Source of the DNA: Chromatiaceae bacterium
GTDB lineage: Bacteria > Pseudomonadota > Gammaproteobacteria > Chromatiales > Chromatiaceae
Reading direction: 5' to 3'
Assembly: GCA_024235175.1 (NCBI GenBank)
Contig: JACKMX010000008.1
Location: 1-64,000 of the forward strand
Length of the DNA stretch: 64,000 nucleotides
Translations under genes and position numbers: made by a program
Notes under the pieces: model-generated
What the model saw: the letters and a program-made list of their open reading frames with translations, nothing else
The model's database searches: none
What the model was told of the DNA's origin: nothing
Part shown: positions 7,193 through 15,059 of the stretch, piece after piece
How positions within the stretch are numbered: the stretch's first letter is position 1
Layout of the letters: every line of letters begins with the position of its first letter

Positions 7193-9739
7193 ATGCTTCA
7201 GAGCATCGATATCCCGCGGCACAGGATTGGAAAGAAGTATATAAAGCTGTTACAGATGACTCGATTTAATGATCCAGCCAGTTCCCGCCTGAGCAGTAAG
7301 TTTCTATTGCTGCTCGCAGCCAACGTGTCTGCGTTTTTACTGACAGCCTCTTTTTTTCTGATTTTTTTGGAGCAGATTGGAAATCATCCCGACTCAGCAA
7401 AGACTTCTGTCGCAGTTATTACTGCATCGTTGATGGTAATCCTGGGAAATATTGGCTTCACGGTTTTCTTTTTCCGCCGTTACGTCAGAAAGCCGCTGCG
7501 GAAGATTATTCAAAGCATTGCGGCGGCCGACGGAGTTGGAGGAATGGTCGATTCTTCAGCTCATAACATGGCAGGTGACGAGTGGGCCGTAATCGAATAT
7601 GCGCTGCGCAGTATGCAGAGTGAGCTGTCCAGTCAACTTGCGGCTATTCGAAACAGTGAAGCCCGTTACAAGCTGCTGGTGGAGAACCAGGGGGACATGA
7701 TCGTCAAGCTGGACTCCGAAGGGCATTTCCAGTTTGCCAGTCCAACCTACTGTGAGACCTTTGGTAAGTCTCAAGCGGAACTGCTGGGATCCGTTTCGCC
7801 AATAACGCTGCTGGCAAAGGGGCAGGGGGAGCGGGGAAGAACGATGATGGATCTCTATCGCCCACCCTATGAGTGCCTGCTCGAACAGCGTTCGCTCACG
7901 ACAAAGGGATGGCGCTGGTTCTCCTGGAATCACCGGGCGCTTTTGGATGAGCGTGGGCAAGTGAGCGCCATCATTGGTGTCGGGCGGGATGTAACCGATC
8001 GTAAACAGGCGGAGATGGAACTTGATCGTCAGCGAAGTTTTCTGCACACGGTAATTGATGCCGTGGCTGATCCCATTCTGGTAATCGGCCGGGATTACCG
8101 GATAAAGATGTCCAATGCCGCAGCGCTTAAAAGTTTTGGGAGTTCAGATGGGAGCGATCCGAAGGATCTGACTGGATTCTGTTACAAAGCCACACATGGA
8201 GAAAACGCCCCCTGTAAAGATGCCGGGCATCCATGTCCTTTGCACCAGGTTTTACAGACAGGCCAGGCTGTTACCGCCTTACACCTTCATAACACAACGG
8301 AGGGGGAACGTACTTTTGAGTTGACGGCCAATCCATTCACAGACAGTGAAGGCAGGATCCTCGGTATTGTTCAGGTATCCCGGGATATCACCGAAAAGCT
8401 TAAGGCTGAAGACCGGATCAGGTTTCTGGCGCATCACGATGCGCTGACAGGCTTGCCCAATCGGGTGCTGCTGCGCGACCGCTTTGTTCAGGCAGCAAAT
8501 TATGCGGATCGTGCCGGCCACAGCGTTGCCGTGTTGTTTCTCGACCTGGATCATTTTAAAGACGTCAACGACAGTTTGGGACATAAAGTGGGCGACCGGT
8601 TGTTGCAGGAGGTGGTGGTACGACTCTCTGCAAAGGTTCGCAGCAGCGACACCGTAAGCCGTTTGGGTGGGGATGAGTTTGTTGTTGTCGTACCCCAGGC
8701 AGGTGTGCAGGGAACTTCAGAACAGATCGCGGGACACATACTCAAAGCACTGAGCGAGCCTTTTTACATTGATGGCCACAACCTGAGACTATCCGCAAGT
8801 ATCGGCATCAGCCTCTATCCTATGGATGGAGATGAATTTGATGACCTTCTCAAGAGCGCCGATACCGCCATGTATTCCGCCAAGGAGGGTGGCCGTAACA
8901 CCTATCGTTATTATTCGAAAGAGATGAATCAGGTAAATACTTCGCGTCTGCATACGTTGAGTCTTATGAAACAGGCGTTGGAGAATGAGGAGTTCAATCT
9001 GTTTTATCAGCCTCAAGTGGAGATGGCGACAGGGCGCATCGTTGGATTAGAGGCGCTGGTGAGCTGGAACACACACGATCTTGGAAGGTTGCGTCCCGGC
9101 CAGTTCATCTCACTGGCTGAAGAGAGTGGACTGATTGTGCCACTTGGAGACTGGGTACTGCATCAGGCCTGCAGGCAAGTGAGCAATTGGAATCGGGAGT
9201 TCGGATGCTCCATTCCAATCGCTGTCAATCTGTCGGCACTTCAGATCAGACAGCAGAATCTGACCGACTCTGTCCTGGCAGCACTCGAGCAGAGTGGCCT
9301 GTCTGCTGGTCTGCTTGATCTGGAATTGACCGAATCCATGCTGCTGCAGGATACGAGCCAGGTACTGAAAACAGTTGTGAGCCTGAAATCTCTCGGCGTC
9401 AATCTGATCATGGACGACTTCGGAACCGGCTATTCCTCTTTGAGTTATCTGAAGAAATTCAATCTCTCCGGCTTGAAGATCGATCGGTCATTCATCGTGG
9501 ATCTTATTCATGAGTCGGAGGATGCGGCTATTGTCAGAGCTATAATACAGATGAGCCGGAGTCTTGGCCTGAGTGTGGTTGCGGAGGGTGTTGAGTCCAC
9601 GGATCAGGCTGCATGGCTCAAACGCGAAGGCTGTGAACGTGCACAGGGGTACTACTATTACAAACCGATGGATGCACAGAATCTGACCGGGGTTCTATCG
9701 TCATTACAGGCGGGTGCTCTGCTCGCCATGGAGAATTGA
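7193..9739 (+). CDS. Membrane PAS-PAS-GGDEF-EAL c-di-GMP protein
   Basis: 848-residue signalling protein. Two membrane segments (about 36-59 and 72-93) precede a short linker, a first PAS domain (about 153-275), a second PAS domain (about 280-400), GGDEF (about 405-575) and EAL (about 585-840). The diguanylate cyclase site is intact (GGDEF at 492-496), and the phosphodiesterase motifs are present: LEALVSW, ELTESML, DDFGTGYSSLSYLKKF, KIDRSF and VVAEGVES. It may therefore make or degrade c-di-GMP, with the balance set by the PAS domains. The second PAS contains a cysteine/histidine cluster (CYKATHG...PCKDAGHPCPL, residues 330-350), which suggests a redox or metal-sensitive site. The gene stands alone between the tRNA-Pro terminator and the next ORF. 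The start codon could also be the ATG at 7256. Confidence 0.93.
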   Translation: MLQSIDIPRHRIGKKYIKLLQMTRFNDPASSRLSSKFLLLLAANVSAFLLTASFFLIFLEQIGNHPDSAKTSVAVITASLMVILGNIGFTVFFFRRYVRKPLRKIIQSIAAADGVGGMVDSSAHNMAGDEWAVIEYALRSMQSELSSQLAAIRNSEARYKLLVENQGDMIVKLDSEGHFQFASPTYCETFGKSQAELLGSVSPITLLAKGQGERGRTMMDLYRPPYECLLEQRSLTTKGWRWFSWNHRALLDERGQVSAIIGVGRDVTDRKQAEMELDRQRSFLHTVIDAVADPILVIGRDYRIKMSNAAALKSFGSSDGSDPKDLTGFCYKATHGENAPCKDAGHPCPLHQVLQTGQAVTALHLHNTTEGERTFELTANPFTDSEGRILGIVQVSRDITEKLKAEDRIRFLAHHDALTGLPNRVLLRDRFVQAANYADRAGHSVAVLFLDLDHFKDVNDSLGHKVGDRLLQEVVVRLSAKVRSSDTVSRLGGDEFVVVVPQAGVQGTSEQIAGHILKALSEPFYIDGHNLRLSASIGISLYPMDGDEFDDLLKSADTAMYSAKEGGRNTYRYYSKEMNQVNTSRLHTLSLMKQALENEEFNLFYQPQVEMATGRIVGLEALVSWNTHDLGRLRPGQFISLAEESGLIVPLGDWVLHQACRQVSNWNREFGCSIPIAVNLSALQIRQQNLTDSVLAALEQSGLSAGLLDLELTESMLLQDTSQVLKTVVSLKSLGVNLIMDDFGTGYSSLSYLKKFNLSGLKIDRSFIVDLIHESEDAAIVRAIIQMSRSLGLSVVAEGVESTDQAAWLKREGCERAQGYYYYKPMDAQNLTGVLSSLQAGALLAMEN

Positions 9740-9825
9740 AATGGCACAAAAGGAGATGGCTCTCTGTGCGCTGGACATGAAAGCAGGGCCACAATTCGAT
9801 CTGGGTGGATAGAGGCAGGGAACTT

Positions 9826-11169
9826 GTGAAGCTGAAATCCGGACTTTTCTCACTGCTTGTACTTGCCGTGGCTGGTTATGGCGGAGCGAAATATTACGTC
9901 CATACCAAAGTGAAGGATAAACTGGACGAACTGGTACGGATGGCCTCCCCATTCGCGGAGATCCGTTATGGCGAGATCACCTCCGATCTGCGTGGAAGTC
10001 TGAAGATCGAGGATATCGGATTGAATGCCGCGGAAGGTACCGCCCTGCAGATTGGCAATGTTGAACTGGAGGGTCCGGATCCCCGCTTCTTATGGGATCT
10101 GACCAACGGGTTTAAAAATAGTGAGCCACCGGAGAAACTGGCTCTGAGATTGATGGGTATATCGATTCCGGCAGATCAGAACTTCAAAGGGGACTTTGGG
10201 CCCATTACTCTGGGTGGAAAGAGCACTGGCTCGGGCCAGGTACAGCCCTGTACGCTTGGCGGAATGCTTAAACATGCCGGCCTGGAGCAGATCGGGATGG
10301 AAACCCTCTCGGCAAATTCCACGATGGGATACAGCTTGAACAGAGCCAGCGGAGAGGCATGGGTCTTTCTCGATTATGAGTTGGAGGGTATAGAGTCATT
10401 GTCACTGGCCATGTCATTGCGGGGAATCCCTGAATCTGGCGCCCTGGTTATGGGGGCTATGCCACGATTTGCCGATATTGACATCTCTTACTCTCTGCAG
10501 GCAGGGCATATCAAACGGTTGGTTGGGCATTGCGCAAGCCAGTCGCAGCAGTCCAGTGATCAGTTTCTGCAGGCGGTTTTTACCCAGTCCGACAGAGACA
10601 TTGCCGAAAATCTCGGTTTCGTGCCGGGTCCCGGTATCAAGGAGATGCTGCGCAAACTTATCACCAACGGCGGCACAGTGCAGCTGGTGGCAAATCCTGC
10701 AGATGGTCTGGAGATGGCAACACTCCTTGCGCATAAGCCGGAAGAGATCATGCGCCTGTTAAAAGTCAAGTTATCCCTGGACGAAAAGCCGGTAGAAGAT
10801 CTGAGCATTGCATTTGCCAACAATGGTGCCGCACTGTCCGGACCCTGGGGTCTAAATGGATTGGGGGCTGATGCCGGGGAGTCGAGCGAGGAAGAACTGA
10901 AGGATGATGTCGAAGCGGCGGATTCCGAAGTGCGTATAGAGCGCCTCAGGATGCGGTATGTGGAAACCGGAATTTCGGATCTGCAACACTACCTGGGCAG
11001 CAGGGTGAAGCTCTACACCAGAGACTCGGGAAAGCCTAAACAGGGATACCTGGCAAGCTATAAAGGGGATATTTTCAGCGTAGAGCAGAATATCCATGGA
11101 GGTACCATGACTGCGCATGTCCGGGTCTCTGAAATTTCCAAAGCGGAAGTTTTGCGTCCGGTTCCCTGA
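9826..11169 (+). CDS. Membrane-anchored hypothetical protein
   Basis: 447-residue protein not assigned to a known family. The GTG at 9826 is preferred because an AGGCAGGGA ribosome-binding site lies just upstream; a GTG at 9805 has none. The N-terminus KLKSGLFSLLVLAVAGYGGAKYYV is a signal anchor, so the bulk is periplasmic. The remainder alternates beta-type segments (EIRYGEITSDLRGSLKIEDIGL) and resembles the repetitive beta architecture of YdgA/AsmA-like envelope proteins, but the match is not firm. Residues about 352-368 form an acidic linker (AGESSEEELKDDVEAAD). No catalytic motif is visible. It starts about 90 bases after the GGDEF-EAL gene and may be co-transcribed with it. Confidence 0.75.
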   Translation: MKLKSGLFSLLVLAVAGYGGAKYYVHTKVKDKLDELVRMASPFAEIRYGEITSDLRGSLKIEDIGLNAAEGTALQIGNVELEGPDPRFLWDLTNGFKNSEPPEKLALRLMGISIPADQNFKGDFGPITLGGKSTGSGQVQPCTLGGMLKHAGLEQIGMETLSANSTMGYSLNRASGEAWVFLDYELEGIESLSLAMSLRGIPESGALVMGAMPRFADIDISYSLQAGHIKRLVGHCASQSQQSSDQFLQAVFTQSDRDIAENLGFVPGPGIKEMLRKLITNGGTVQLVANPADGLEMATLLAHKPEEIMRLLKVKLSLDEKPVEDLSIAFANNGAALSGPWGLNGLGADAGESSEEELKDDVEAADSEVRIERLRMRYVETGISDLQHYLGSRVKLYTRDSGKPKQGYLASYKGDIFSVEQNIHGGTMTAHVRVSEISKAEVLRPVP

Positions 11170-11674
11170 CACTGTAAATCAAATCGTTTAAGGCGTTTAT
11201 CCACACCTGATCTATCTGATCACCCCCAGAATATCGGTTTTACACACGTTGCGCCCGAGTGGCAGGCGGGTAGGGTAAGTCCATCCAAATCTCCTGCTTC
11301 AAGCGTCCTTGGTTTGAATATGCTCTGTTCTATAATGTTTTAAAGGGCACTACGAAAATTTCGATGGGCCTGTGCGGCGCAGGTATTCAACGCCAATTTC
11401 ATGGTAGCTTTTCAATAACCCCATGCTATCTAGGGGTGGATCAAGGAGTATAGGTTCGCACCGACCGAAGGTCCGGTGGACCTTCGCAGCGGGAGCGAAC
11501 GATCCACCTATCGCGTTGGGTTTGCTGGGTCCGCTTCGCTTGACTCAACCTACAACTCCAACTGTGAGCGAACGGACTTATTGAAAAGTTACATTTCATG
11601 CACATAAGCGGCTGTAAATTTAAGTTAAAAGAAAATCGAGGTTTCTAAAGCGAGACTGCCAAACAGGAGAATAA
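11170..11674. other. Gene-free stretch containing a MITE-like element
   Basis: 505 bases without a convincing ORF. It contains the inverted-repeat-bounded element at 11404-11592. A possible -10 box (TATAAT, 11332-11337) has only a poor -35 (TTGGTT). The last 30 bases before 11675 carry the qor ribosome-binding site (CAGGAG). No other RNA gene or terminator was recognised. Confidence 0.6.
11404..11592. mobile_element. MITE-like element with terminal inverted repeats
   Basis: 15-base termini GTAGCTTTTCAATAA (11404-11418) and TTATTGAAAAGTTAC (11578-11592) are inverted copies with one mismatch. Inside lies a nested palindrome: GGTGGATC pairs with GATCCACC, GTTCGC with GCGAAC, and CGAAGGTCC with GGACCTTCG. 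A second imperfect inverted repeat follows (GTTGGGT ... ACTCAAC). No coding capacity. Size 189 bp. This fits a non-autonomous miniature element or a structured intergenic repeat; no second copy is seen in this window and no clear target-site duplication was found. Confidence 0.6.
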
Positions 11675-12649
11675 ATGACTAAAGCCATTCGTATTCATGC
11701 GACAGGAGGGCCGGAAGTACTCGCCTGGGAAGAGGTTCCGGTGGGGGATCCGGGTCCGGGGCAGGTGCGGATTGAACAAAGTGCTGTCGGATTGAACTAT
11801 ATCGACGTGTATCAGCGCACAGGCCTTTATCCACTCGTTAGCATGCCTCAGACACTGGGCATGGAAGCTGCGGGTGTGGTGGAGGCTGTGGGGGATGGGG
11901 TTCAAACGCTCATGCCTGGAGACCGTGTCGCCTACGCCATGAATCTGGGCGCCTACTCTCAGAAGCGGCTGATAGACGCTGCGGCGCTGGTCAAATTACC
12001 CGCTGAAATTGATAATCGCACCGCGGCGGCGATGATGCTCCAGGGAATGACGGCCCGCTACCTGCTCAAGGAGTCCTACAGGGTACGGGCAGGTGACGCT
12101 GTTCTGGTCATGGCGGCTGCCGGGGGAGTCGGTTCGATTCTGTCCCAGTGGGCTCGACATCTCGGAGCCAGCGTAATTGGCTGTGTCGGTTCGGAAGAGA
12201 AGGCTGCACTGGCCAGAGACAATGGTTGCAGTTACACGATCAACTACCGGGAAGAGGATATAGCTGTCCGGGTGCGGGAGATCACAGATGGAGAAGGGGT
12301 TGCCGTATCCTACGATTCCATTGGCAAGTCAACCCTGGAGGCCTCGCTCGATTCGCTGCGGCCCACCGGCACGCTGGTCAGCTTTGGCAACGCTTCGGGT
12401 GCAATAACCGGTTTCAATATAGGCCTGCTGGCACAGAAGGGATCGCTCTATATTCAGCGGCCCACACTCGCAACTTATATCAGAACGCGTCAGCTGCTTG
12501 AAACATCCGCCATGGATCTTTTCGATGCTGTCGGCAGCGGGCAGGTTAAAATACGCATCGGCCAGAGCTATCCCCTGAGTGAGGTGGCCCAGGCACATCG
12601 GGATCTTGAGGGGCGGAAAACAACTGGATCAACAATTCTGACGCTCTAA
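11675..12649 (+). CDS. qor: NADPH:quinone oxidoreductase (zeta-crystallin type)
   Basis: 324-residue medium-chain dehydrogenase/reductase without structural zinc, catalysing NADPH-dependent one-electron quinone reduction in the cytosol. The N-terminus TKAIRIHATGGPEVLAWEEVPVGDPGPGQVRI, the catalytic-domain segment GLNYIDVYQRTGLYP and the nucleotide-binding region VLVMAAAGGVGSILSQWARHLGASVIG (GxGxxG-like AAGGVG) are typical of Qor. The ATG at 11675 has CAGGAG upstream. Full length for the family. It is isolated from the upstream genes by the MITE-like stretch. Confidence 0.92.
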   Translation: MTKAIRIHATGGPEVLAWEEVPVGDPGPGQVRIEQSAVGLNYIDVYQRTGLYPLVSMPQTLGMEAAGVVEAVGDGVQTLMPGDRVAYAMNLGAYSQKRLIDAAALVKLPAEIDNRTAAAMMLQGMTARYLLKESYRVRAGDAVLVMAAAGGVGSILSQWARHLGASVIGCVGSEEKAALARDNGCSYTINYREEDIAVRVREITDGEGVAVSYDSIGKSTLEASLDSLRPTGTLVSFGNASGAITGFNIGLLAQKGSLYIQRPTLATYIRTRQLLETSAMDLFDAVGSGQVKIRIGQSYPLSEVAQAHRDLEGRKTTGSTILTL

Positions 12650-13041
12650 AGTCTGCCACTTTCACATCAGCTCCCTACTGCCATTTCGGCGAGCTGCCCT
12701 GTGCTGCTGCAGATCTCATTTTCCAAACGGATTGTTGGAAAAGGTAGGTTTATGCTCCTTCTGCCCTTGCCGCAAGTCCGGCCATCGGATATTGTGCACT
12801 ATTGGGAACCGGATGATTACAACGGGGTAACCGGTCTCATCAGCCACAGTTGAGTCTCTGACTACGCCTTGTTTGTCGATCAGTGTAACTATCTGGTAAC
12901 AATTGATGCTGTATTTTAAGCATAGCTGGCTACGGTGATTGTTATCAGTAAGGACACCTGTAGATCTCTTTACCGTTAGGGGATTCAAGCATCTAACCAC
13001 CAAACGTCGTCTAACCAAGAAACGCCGAGGGAGTTGAATTT
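12650..13041. other. Gene-free region upstream of pckG
   Basis: 392 bases between qor and pckG. No ORF here looks like a real protein (a minus-strand frame at 12716-13018 has an implausible composition). The region presumably carries the pckG promoter, but I could not pick convincing -35/-10 boxes. The pckG Shine-Dalgarno GAGGGAG lies at about 13028-13034. Confidence 0.5.
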
Positions 13042-14895
13042 ATGAGCATTACTGGAACCGGTAGAGACCGGACAAAAAACGCCAAGCTACTCGCATGGGT
13101 CGATGAAATCGCCACTATGTGCAAACCCGACCAGGTCGTCTGGGCAGATGGTTCAGAGGAGGAGTACGACCGGCTTTGCGGCGAATTGGTTGATGCGGGT
13201 GTGTACACCAAGCTGAACCAGGAAAAGCGGCCGAACTCCTATCTGGCCCGCTCCCACCCCAGCGATGTGGCACGGGTCGAAAACCGCACCTTCATCTGCT
13301 CCAGGAAACAGGAGGATGCCGGCCATACCAATAATTGGATGGATCCGGACGAGATGAAGGCCATACTTAAAAAACAGTTCGACGGCTGTATGCGTGGTCG
13401 CACGATGTATGTGATTCCCTTCAGTATGGGGCCGCTTGGCTCACCGATTGCGCATATAGGTATCGAGATCACAGATTCTGCGTATGTGGTTACGAACATG
13501 AAGATCATGACCCGCATGGGTCAGGCGGTGCTGGACGTATTGGGCACAGAGGGCGAATTTATCCCAACCCTGCATTCCGTAGGTGCACCGCTGGAGCCTG
13601 GTCAGCAAGACGTTGTTTGGCCCTGCGAACCTAACATTGATAACAAGTACATCTCGCATTTCCCCGAGACCCGCGAGATCTGGTCATATGGAAGCGGATA
13701 CGGAGGCAACGCTCTGTTGGGCAAGAAGTGCCTGGCGTTGCGTATCGCCTCGACGATGGCCCGCGATGAGGGTTGGTTGGCCGAACACATGCTGATTCTC
13801 GGACTGGAGTCCCCCAAGGGGGAAAAGACCTACATCGCGGCTGCCTTCCCCAGTGCCTGCGGAAAAACCAACCTTGCCATGATTCTGCCACCCGAGGGTT
13901 TTGAGGGGTGGAAGGCCTATACGGTGGGCGATGATATCGCCTGGATCAAGCCTGCACCCGATGGTACCTTGCGGGCTATCAACCCCGAGTATGGATTCTT
14001 CGGTGTGGCGCCGGGAACCGCTTACAAATCCAATCCCATGGCGATGAAAACCATGGAAGCCGGTAATTGTATCTACACCAATGTCGCACTTACCGATGAT
14101 GGCGACGTATGGTGGGAAGGCATGGATGGTGAACCACCTGCCCACGCAATAGATTGGAAGGGCAACGACTGGACACCGGCCAGCGACGCTCCGGCTGCGC
14201 ACCCGAACTCCCGATTTACCGCGCCGGCGGGTCAATGTCCGACCATCGATCCGGCCTGGGAGGATCCCACGGGGGTGCCGATCAGCGCCTTTCTGTTTGG
14301 CGGGCGTCTCTCTTCAACCTTCCCGCTGGTCTACGAGGCGTTCGACTGGAACCACGGTGTCTTTATGGCTGCTACCATGGGCTCTGAGGCAACCGCCGCA
14401 GCAATAGGACAGGAAGCCATCCGCCGGGATCCGTTCGCGATGTTGCCGTTCATTGGCTACCACATGGGTGACTACTGGGGCCACTGGATCAAGATGGGTA
14501 AAAATAAAGCCATTAAACAGAAGCCGGGTTTCTTCCGCGTGAACTGGTTCCGTAAGGACGACAAGGGTAAGTTTATCTGGCCGGGCTTTGGCGAGAATAT
14601 GCGGGTGCTCAAATGGATCGTTGATCGGGTTCGAGGCCGAGCCGGGGCTGTGGAGAGCCCATTCGGTAAGATGCCCCGCTACGAAGATATCACCTGGGCC
14701 GGGCTGAAATTCACTGAAGCTCAATATCACGGCATCATGGATATCGCCAGGGAAGGGGCACTGTCGGAAGCCGAGGCTATCAAGAAGTACTTTGAGAACT
14801 ATGGCAAGCACCTGCCAGAGGAGTTGGATAAGCAACGTAAGATTTTCAAGGAGCGTGCGAAAGACGCACCCAAAGTCTGGAAAATTGCGAGCTGA
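13042..14895 (+). CDS. pckG: Phosphoenolpyruvate carboxykinase (GTP)
   Basis: 617-residue GTP-dependent PEPCK, which interconverts oxaloacetate and PEP for gluconeogenesis or anaplerosis. The family-specific P-loop FPSACGKTN (about 269-277), the metal site GDDIAWI, the PEYGFFGVAPGT segment and RSHPSDVARVE near the N-terminus identify the GTP form rather than the ATP form found in enterics. ATG at 13042 has a GAGGGAG ribosome-binding site. Full length. It is followed by a strong terminator at 14921, so it is likely monocistronic. The GTP form is less common in Gammaproteobacteria than PckA and is often seen in autotrophic or symbiotic sulfur oxidisers (general knowledge, not tested here). Confidence 0.97.
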   Translation: MSITGTGRDRTKNAKLLAWVDEIATMCKPDQVVWADGSEEEYDRLCGELVDAGVYTKLNQEKRPNSYLARSHPSDVARVENRTFICSRKQEDAGHTNNWMDPDEMKAILKKQFDGCMRGRTMYVIPFSMGPLGSPIAHIGIEITDSAYVVTNMKIMTRMGQAVLDVLGTEGEFIPTLHSVGAPLEPGQQDVVWPCEPNIDNKYISHFPETREIWSYGSGYGGNALLGKKCLALRIASTMARDEGWLAEHMLILGLESPKGEKTYIAAAFPSACGKTNLAMILPPEGFEGWKAYTVGDDIAWIKPAPDGTLRAINPEYGFFGVAPGTAYKSNPMAMKTMEAGNCIYTNVALTDDGDVWWEGMDGEPPAHAIDWKGNDWTPASDAPAAHPNSRFTAPAGQCPTIDPAWEDPTGVPISAFLFGGRLSSTFPLVYEAFDWNHGVFMAATMGSEATAAAIGQEAIRRDPFAMLPFIGYHMGDYWGHWIKMGKNKAIKQKPGFFRVNWFRKDDKGKFIWPGFGENMRVLKWIVDRVRGRAGAVESPFGKMPRYEDITWAGLKFTEAQYHGIMDIAREGALSEAEAIKKYFENYGKHLPEELDKQRKIFKERAKDAPKVWKIAS

Positions 14896-14920
14896 TCTGC
14901 GATTAATGTTTTAAACGACC

Positions 14921-14944
14921 AGCCGGCCTTCGGGCCGGCTTTTT
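14921..14944 (+). terminator. UUCG-loop terminator after pckG
   Basis: AGCCGGCC (14921-14928) and GGCCGGCT (14933-14940) form a perfect 8-bp stem closed by a TTCG tetraloop and followed by TTTTT (14940-14944). Confidence 0.95.
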
Positions 14945-15059
14945 CGTGGTGCGCCCGGCAGGGCGCGGCAGTCATCACAGCCCCGAATCAGGACAGACTC
15001 ACGGATTGAGCCTGTGCTGCTGATAGTCTCAACGATTGTTAAAGAATCGGGTCGAGATT

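Noticed and set aside
11312..11337. Promoter with TATAAT at 11332
   Set aside because: The only partner -35 (TTGGTT) is weak, and no gene begins within a few hundred bases except past the MITE-like element.
12716..13018. Minus-strand 100-residue ORF between qor and pckG
   Set aside because: Composition is not protein-like and it has no ribosome-binding site or family resemblance; it lies in the presumed pckG promoter region.
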